Below, piece by piece: positions 57,451-64,000 of a stretch of 64,000 nt of DNA. The notes under the pieces were generated by a model. That model saw nothing but the letters and a program-made list of their open reading frames with translations, was not told the origin of the DNA and did not search any database. Made by a program: the position numbers and the translations under genes. The stretch lies in NCBI GenBank assembly GCA_039111635.1, contig JBCAQO010000008.1, positions 186,001-250,000 on the forward strand, written 5' to 3'. This DNA is from Heterobasidion occidentale. Its lineage: Eukaryota; Basidiomycota; Agaricomycetes; Russulales; Bondarzewiaceae. How positions within the stretch are numbered: the first letter of the stretch is position 1; each line of letters starts with the position of its first letter.

Positions 57451-58555
57451 GTCCGCGGTTCGAGCAAGACCCGACATGACGACGGAGACGGGGACGGAGA
57501 CGGGGACGGGGACGGGGGACGGCCGACGTGTGTCGCCCCGAGCCTATCCGGGCGCGGACCCCCGCACGAGTATCGCACACTGTTACTGTGTTGCGCTCTA
57601 GATCGCGCACTGCGCGGCCGGGTGCGGTGGCGGGGCAACCTGTGGACGACGGACGGGCGGGCGGGGTCTGCGGCGTCGTGCGGCGTGTGTCTCGCGTCAG
57701 TGGAGCGCGGAACGCGGGGCGAGGGCGAGGGCGAGGGCGAGGGCGGGTGTGTTCGACGGGGACGGAGGCGGCGGCGCAGAGCGGGGACGGCGCGTGAGGC
57801 AGGGATGGTGGCGATGGCGGTGGCGGTGGCGGTGGCGGTGGCGGGTGGAGAGTGCGCGCGCAGAGGGAGCGCATGTGGAGGGGATGGCTTCGTGGCCAGG
57901 ATGCGGGGCGGGGGCGGGCCGGTCGGTCGGAATCGTGCGCGTGGACGCATTGCGCATTGCGTATCGCCCGCGGCGGCGGGGGGTCCTCTTCTGTGCTGTG
58001 CTGTGCGACTCTGTTCTGTTCTGTTCTGTGCTGTGCTGTGCTGTGCTGTCCTATCCTGTTCTGTTCTATCCTGTCCCGTCCTGTGTCATCGACGCCTCCC
58101 ATCCCCGTACGAAGCGCAAGAGGCGGCACGGCGCGCGGCCTCGGCGCGTGCAAGAGTCTGCGCGGTGGGACGAGGGTACGGTGCGGTGCGATTCGGCACG
58201 GTGCGGTGTCGGCGACAGGGTGGCGGGTGTGGCAGCGGGCGGCGGGTCGGTTGTGCGAGATGTGCATGTGCGCGGTCATGTGCGGATGTCGTCGTCATGA
58301 GAGGAGGAGTACGAGGAGGATGCGAGTGGGGTGCGATCGCGCGTCGTCGGGTATGTGCGTACGTCCGGTGAGGGGTGGGCGACGAGGACGGGGACGTGCG
58401 CGGGCCGACGCGGGGAAGGGGAGGCGTGGTCGGCAGCATGCATGCATGCACGCACGCACGCACTGCGGGAGCGGGAGCGAGTGCCGAGCGTGGAGCGTTA
58501 GTGTACATTCATTCTATCGGAGCGTGGTGCGCGCGGGCGTGCGTGTAAGTACGAT

Positions 58556-59065
58556 GACTCCCTCGTAGCCAGTGCGGAAGAGCGCTCTGATCGCGGCGCG
58601 AGACGCTCAGCAAAGCACGCAGCCGCTCCTAGACGCAGCACGTTCCCATTCTCACAGTTCCATGTGCTGCAAGCGTTCTCCAACCGGCGCACCGCCGATT
58701 CTTCTCCGAGCGACCTCGATCCCCAGATCCGCCCTGGCGTCGCGAGCGTCGTCAAGTCGCACCCGGCGCGGTATACGGCGCACACGGGATTGGGGCGCGG
58801 AGCGCAATCCGAGACGGAGAGCGTCGCTCCGGACGCTGTCCCCCCTCGGCGCGCGTCGCCGGAGCGCGTGGGTGGCGCGCGGGGCGCCGACGTCGGCTGG
58901 GTCGCGTCGAAGCGTGCAGGCGGGCGCTGCGCAGCTGGCTGAGATGGCGATCGGGCGCCGAGCCCGCGTGTGTGGGCACCTAGGTGTGTGTGGTTCGCGC
59001 GGCTGCGGGCGTGCAGGGGCGAGAGAGATGCGTGCGCGCGTCGGGTCTGTGCTCCGGTTCGCGAG
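58556..59065. repeat. Copy 2 of the ~0.5-kb duplicated unit
   Basis: Same orientation as copy 1, with start points 1,649 bp apart. Mismatches such as GGCGCC/GGCGCG are few in the first part. Confidence 0.75.
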
Positions 59066-61102
59066 TCGACGGCGACGGCACACACATGCACGCACGCACG
59101 CACGCACGTACGCGGGGGGCAGGCGCGAAGCTCCCCCGACGCGCGCTCAGTCAGCAGCGCACGAGGACACGTCGCGTATTATCGCCGTGCCGCCGTCTAG
59201 ATCGTGCCGGCGGAGAGGTCGCGCACCGCGGGGCCCGAACCGGTCTGCGGACGGCGGATGGGTGGGGGCTGCTGCGGAGTGCGTCGGCACAGCGCGGGGC
59301 GAGGGCAAGGGCATCCGACGGGGCGGAGGCGGCGACGCAGAGCGGCGAACGGCGGCATGAGGCAAAGGTGGGTGCGCGGAGGCGGGAAGCACTTCGTGCT
59401 CGTGGCGCGCGGGGTGTTCGTGCCAGCGCGTGCGTGCGGACTGTGTGCAGGAGCGCGGGGGTCTCTGCTCGTCGGCGCATCGCGCGTTGATGGCGGCGGC
59501 GTGTGGTGTGGTGTGGTGTGGTGTGGTGTGGTGTCGCGTTCTGTCCTATCCCGGTCCTGCACGAGGCCGGGCCGATCTGCGGACGAGGGACGGGCGGGGC
59601 GCAGCTGCCGTCCGGAGTGCGCCTCGCGTCGGCGAAGGGCGGGGCGGGGCGGGGGCGGGGGCGGGGGCAAGGGCATCCGACGAGGACATCGGCAGCGACG
59701 CAGAGCGGCGAACGGTACGTGAGGCAAAGGTGGGTGCGCGGAGGAGGGAAGTACTTCGTGCTCGCGGCGCGCGGGGCGTTCGCGCCAGCGAGTGCGTGCG
59801 GACGGTGTGCAGGAGCGCGGGGGTCTCTGCTTGTCGGGACATCGTGCGTCGATGGCGGCGGCGTGTGGTGTCGTGTCGCGTCGTGTCGTGTCGCGTCGTG
59901 TGGTGTGGCGTCCCGGTCCTGCACGACGCCGGGCCGATCTGCGGACGAGGGACGGGCGGGGTATGCTGTGCGGCTACCGTCCGGAGTGCGCCTCGCGTCG
60001 CGTCTGTGAAGGGCGGGGCAGGGCGGGGCGGGGCGGGGCGAGGCCAGGCCAGGGGTGGGAGGGAGGAAGGAGGCGGTGGCGCAGAGAGGAGGACGGTGCG
60101 GATGCGGATGCGGGTGGAGGGCGCGCGCGCGCGAAAGGGACGAATGTGGAGGAGGAGGGGGAGCTTCGTGCGCTAGATGCGGGGCGATCGTAGACGTGCG
60201 TGCGAGCGCTCGCGCGGGTGGGGATCGTGCGCGGCGGCGGCGGGCCCTCTTCTGTGCTGTGCTGTGCTGCGCGAGTCTGGGTCTGGTCTGGTTTGTGCTG
60301 ACCTGACCTGCGCCGGTCTAGTGTAGTGTATCCTCGCTCGTCCCGATCGATCCTGTGTTATCGACGCCTCCCATTCCCGTATGGAGCGCCAGAGGCGGCG
60401 CGGCGCGCGGCGGGGACGAGGTTACGGAGCTACGGGACGGTGCCAGTGCCGGCGGCCGGCGGCGGGCGGTGTGTCGGTGTGTCGGTGCGGGAGTGCGGCG
60501 TATGCGCGTGCACGGTCAGCGCGCGGTCGGGGGCGCGCGTGACCGTCGGGTGTCTTCGGGGGAGGAGGCGGCGCGCAGGACGGGATGTAGCGTGGTCGGG
60601 TACGTACGTCGGTGTCGGGTGAGGGGTGGGCGACACGACTGCGACGAAGGACGAGGGCGTGCGCGAGCGTCTGTGCACGTTAGAGGCGGTGGGCGGTGGG
60701 CGGTGGGCGAGCGGGGTTGAGAGGCTTGGTCGGCGGCACGCGCGCGCTCCGGGAGCGGGAGAAGGAGTCCGCGAGCGAGCGTGGGGGATCGGTGTATAGC
60801 GAGACTGGCGTTGTGGCGGCGGGGTCCTCGGTGGCGCGAACCCCCGGGCGGCTGTGGCGCGGCTGTGGCTGGCGTGTTTGCAGCCACCGCCCGTCCATCG
60901 ATAGCAGCCCGCGCTCGCTCTCTCGCCCATCGCGTCCCTCGCACACAGCACCCCGAGCACGCGCACGCGCACGATCGACAGACAGCAGACAGACAAGTCA
61001 CCGTTTGACGTGAGCGTCCTTTCTTCCCGTCCCCGCCCCGTACTCAGCCTAGCCTCTCCCCACGCACGCACACAGCAACCACACACGAACCCTATCCCGA
61101 GC

Positions 61103-63883
61103 ATGGATCCCGAGCCCGCCCAGGGCCTGCCCACGCCCCCCGCCACCGCCGCCCTCCCCGCCTCTCCTCCCTCCCTCGCCCCCGAGCCCGACCCCGCGCC
61201 CGCGCCGACTCCTCCGCACACGACCCCTCGACGCCCCCCGCCCCCCTCCCCGCCTCCCCCGTCGCTCCCCGCAACCGACCCGCCCGCCACCCAAGCCCCC
61301 TCCCAACCCGCTCCGCCCCGGAGCCCGAGCCCGAGCCCCAAGCCCCAGCCGCAGAATCCCACGCCCTCGACCGCCTCCTCGCAGAGCTCCTCCCCATCCG
61401 CAGACCCGCCGGCGTCCTCTCCCTCCTCCGCACCTTCTACCCCGTCCCGCATGCCTCCAGCATCGCCTACGGCGTCCTCCCCTCCGCCTCCGCCGCCGCC
61501 TCCTCCGCCTCCGCCTCCGCCGCCACCACCGCCGGATACGCCAACGTGGGCGCCGCGAGCGGGTCCGCGACGACCTTCTCCCGCACGGCGCTCGCAGCGC
61601 GCGAGGCGATCCTAGCCGCCCCGATGCCGGACGCCAGCGACCCGCTCGACGCGATCGACCTCGACGGCCCCGCGGGCACGCTCATCGTGCTCTTCATCCT
61701 GTGCGTCCCCCGATCATCCGTCTCCCGTCCCCGCGCCGATCGTGTGTTCGCTTTTGGCCAAACATAAATGAATGCATTGGGTGGCGCGGATAGGTCCGCG
61801 AGGCTCACGATCGACGCGACCGCCGCATCCGACGCGCCCGCCGCCGCCGCCGCCGCCCTCTACCCCATCGCGCACATCGACGAGTTCTGCGCGCGCTTCG
61901 ATCCCTTGCAGGCGCGCCAGGCGCCCGAGCGCGGTGCGTGGCCCTCCCTCCTCTCACAGACTCTGACTACCGCATGACCCGCTGACCGCCGTGCTGCGCG
62001 CATATGCAGTCTCGTTGCTCGCCAGGGGGATCTACCAGCGCGCCGACGCGCGCGGGAGCGTGCGTGTCTCTCCTTCCCTCCTCCCCCCTCCTTATCCATC
62101 CGTCTCTCTTTGTCGTGCGCGAGCGCGAGCGCGAGCGGGGCTGACCTACGTGCACGCATATACACAGCTGAAGACCGCCATCGCGCCCCTCCGCGACCTC
62201 GTCATGCGCTACCCGCCCTCACCATCCCACCTAACCACCATCCACCCTCTCTTCCTCTCCGTAAGCCACCCCCCCTCCTCCGCCTCCGCCTCTTCTAACC
62301 CTCCCCCAGGCCTGCCTCTCCACCACCCACCCAACCCCCGCCCTCCCCCTCCTCACCCACCACCCCATCACCACGCCCCGCGCGCCCTCGCCCCCTCCCT
62401 CGCCCCCGCAGACGTAACCGCCTACCACCTCCTCGCCGGCGCCGCGCTCGCCGCGCTCAAGCGCTTCGCGGAGGCCGCGGAGTACCTCGAGGTGTGCGCC
62501 GCGGCGCCTGTGGCTGGTTCCGGCTCGGGCTCCGGCTTGGGTTCCGGCTCGGGCGGGGCGGGTGTGGGTGGGTTGGGGGGCCGGGCGGGATGGGATGGGA
62601 GGGAGGAGGGGCGGGCAGGTGCCGGCGGGCGTGGGCGTGGGCGTGGGCGGGGGAGCGGGAGGAGGAGGCCGGGGGCGGGAGGAGGGGCGGGCGAGCCGAG
62701 CATGGTGCAGGTGGACGCGATGAAGAAGCTCGTGCTCGTGCAGCTCATCCTGCACGGCAAGGTGCGCCCGCCACCCCGCCTCGCCGCATTGTCCGCGACG
62801 CGCCTCTGACGCTCTTTCCCTCCCTCCCTCGCTTCCTTCTTCACCGTTTTTGCGTCGTGTGCGTGCTGTGCGGTGTGCGATGCGGCAACAGACGACCCCG
62901 CCGCCAAAGTACACCCACCCGGCGGTCGCCAGCGTCCGCGGCTCGCTGTACGGCGCGCTCGCGCGCGCGTACCCCGACGCGCGCGCGCTGCGGGACGTCG
63001 TGGGCAGGGAGGGCGCGCTGTTCGCTGCGGTGCGTGCCCGCGTTTCTGATCTCCGTCGTCTTCGCGCGCGCTGACGTTCGGCTTCCCGCTCACGCTCACA
63101 ATCGCGTTCGCACTCGCGCTCGCGCTCGCGCGCAGGACGGCAACGCGGGGCTCCTCGCGCAGGCGCTCGCGCGCGCGCCGCGCTGGGCGATCCGCCGGCT
63201 GACGGAGACGTATATGACGCTCGGGCTCGCGGAGATCGCGCGCGCGGCGCAGCTTGCGGACGCGGAGGCCGCGCGGCGGGTCGTGCTGAGCATGGTGCGT
63301 GCGGCGCTGTCCTTCGTCCCTCCCTCCCGCCTTCCTTCCTTCCACCCGCTTCCCTTACCTTCGCTCCTTCACTCCGCTTTCCCCTTTCCCTCCACTCCTC
63401 CGATGCTCCTGGTGCATCTCCCCCCCGCGGAACTGACCCGCGCCGCACAGATCGAGAGCGGCGAGATCGACGCGCGCATAGCCGCGGACGGGACCGTGCG
63501 CTTCGGGGACGCAGGCGCAGGCGCGCCGGTGGACCGCGCGGCGCTGGAGGGCGTGCTGCGCGCGGCGCAGGCGCAGGAGCGCGTGCTGCGTGCGCTGGAG
63601 CGGGAGATGGCGCGCGGGCGGGAGTATTTGGGGAAGGTGCGTCGTCTTCGTGGTGGTTTGTTTGGGATGTGTGGTGAGCGGGCGCTGACGCGTGTGCGTG
63701 TAGGCGACGAAGGGGCGGGAGCATGCGGTGGGGGAGTACGTGATTGAGGAGGAGCTCGTGGGCAGTGGTGGTAGCGGTGGAGGTGGTGCTGGTGCTGGTA
63801 GCGGCGGTGCTGGCGGTGCTGGCGGTGCTGGTGCCGGCGGTGGGGCGGGTGCGGCGCAGTGGGTGGACGAGTCGGTGTTTTGA
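61103..63883 (+). CDS. CSN3: COP9 signalosome subunit 3
   Basis: CSN3 is a PCI-domain subunit of the COP9 signalosome, which removes NEDD8 from cullin-RING ligases. Family segments: ALDRLLAELLPIRRPAGVLS, YGVLPSA, LKTAIAPLRDLVMRYPPSP, AYHLLAGAALAALKRFAEAA followed by EYLEVC, MVQVDAMKKLVLVQLILHGK, PPPKYTHPAVASVRGSLYGA, the PCI helices RRLTETYMTLGLAEIARAAQ, and IESGEIDARI with DGTVRF. The end is a Gly-rich tail and QWVDESVF with TGA at 63881-63883. Eight GT-AG introns keep frame (the first at 61701-61793). The ATG at 61103 is in a Pro-rich frame that differs by one base from the conserved frame seen by about 61330; a C-run length error is likely. A Gly-rich insert follows CAAAPVA. Confidence 0.87.
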
Positions 63884-64000
63884 GCGCGCCGGGCCTGCAG
63901 CAAATCAGGAAAATTAGGATCGTTCCAATCTCGTATGTATGTACGCATGCGCGCGCCGATCGTGCGCTTTGTTTGCTTTGTTCGTGGCGCTGTGCGTGCT

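Larger units (their letters stand above)
56735..61102. repeat. GC-rich repeated-module region, second block
   Basis: This is a mosaic of duplicated segments. A ~0.5-kb unit at 56907-57450 is repeated at 58556-59065 (from CTCGTAGCCAGTGCGGAAGA to GTGGGCACCTAGGTGTGTG and beyond). A second unit (CCGGGCCGATCTGCGGACGA, GGAGTGCGCCTCGCGTC) occurs at about 59220, 59565 and 59925. A third (TCGACGCCTCCCAT preceded by CTGTGCTGTG tracts) occurs at about 57990-58130 and 60250-60410. Microsatellites include (GGTGT)n near 59500, (CGCA)n near 59085 and (GGCGGT)n near 57805. Long open frames on both strands reflect GC content; none has protein-like composition. The last few hundred bases must contain the CSN3 promoter. 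Confidence 0.6.

Noticed and set aside
57329..58371. Long opposing frames (316 and 331 codons) in the second GC-rich block
   Set aside because: Same compositional effect over duplicated modules and simple repeats.
62231..63724. 497-codon minus-strand open frame over CSN3
   Set aside because: Its composition is Arg/Ala/Pro-rich from GC-rich antisense of CSN3 exons and introns, while the plus strand has conserved PCI motifs and splice sites.

Overview
The window is nuclear DNA of a filamentous basidiomycete (Agaricomycete). The host genes are split by many short GT-AG introns of about 45-100 nt. The protein families are typical of mushrooms: FAD monooxygenases, DUF2235 hydrolases with armadillo-like tails, and transmembrane/coiled-coil proteins seen only in Agaricomycetes. 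The retrotransposons are chromodomain-bearing and other Ty3-type elements.

Layout. (1) 1-18.4 kb is a gene-rich host segment: the 5' end of a minus-strand FAD monooxygenase (1-264), a divergent phenol 2-monooxygenase-like gene (1568-4261), a poorly coding stretch (4.3-7.5 kb), a DUF2235/ARM gene (7489 to about 10.6 kb), the tRNA methyltransferase TRM44 (11124-13474), a small minus-strand protein (14065-14549), the DEAD-box helicase RRP3 (14998-16569) and a membrane/coiled-coil protein (17139-18359, minus). (2) 18.7-42.7 kb is a nested retrotransposon block. The outer element is a Tf1/sushi-type chromovirus (LTRs at 19593-20173 and 42149-42732, plus an extra tandem LTR at 18749-19347). A complete second Ty3-type element with 1,076-bp LTRs sits inside it (29409-40661), as does a reverse-oriented solo LTR of that second family (40963-42038). 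(3) 42.9-46.5 kb holds a 5'-truncated second copy of the DUF2235/ARM gene, with a third-family solo LTR in one intron. (4) 46.9-49.1 and 56.8-61.0 kb are very GC-rich and made of repeated modules. (5) 50.6-56.7 kb carries three related genes of an unrecognised family. (6) 61.1-63.9 kb is COP9 signalosome subunit 3 (CSN3).

The most unusual features are in the retroelements. The outer chromovirus has a primer-binding site complementary to the predicted start of its own transcript, which suggests self-priming. All ten in-frame stop codons found in its gag-pol are TGA, several at expected arginine positions, as CpG deamination would produce. It also has about 14 copies of a degenerate ~25-bp motif downstream of pol. 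The inner element carries an intact, spliced, antisense 500-residue gene with a nuclear-localisation-like motif and a six-cysteine cluster. That gene lies in a cassette bracketed by two copies of the 35-bp sequence containing the polypurine tract.

Several otherwise well-preserved host genes change frame at short homopolymers (C5, A3, T4). This suggests residual homopolymer-length errors in the assembly rather than decay, and it should temper every pseudogene call here.
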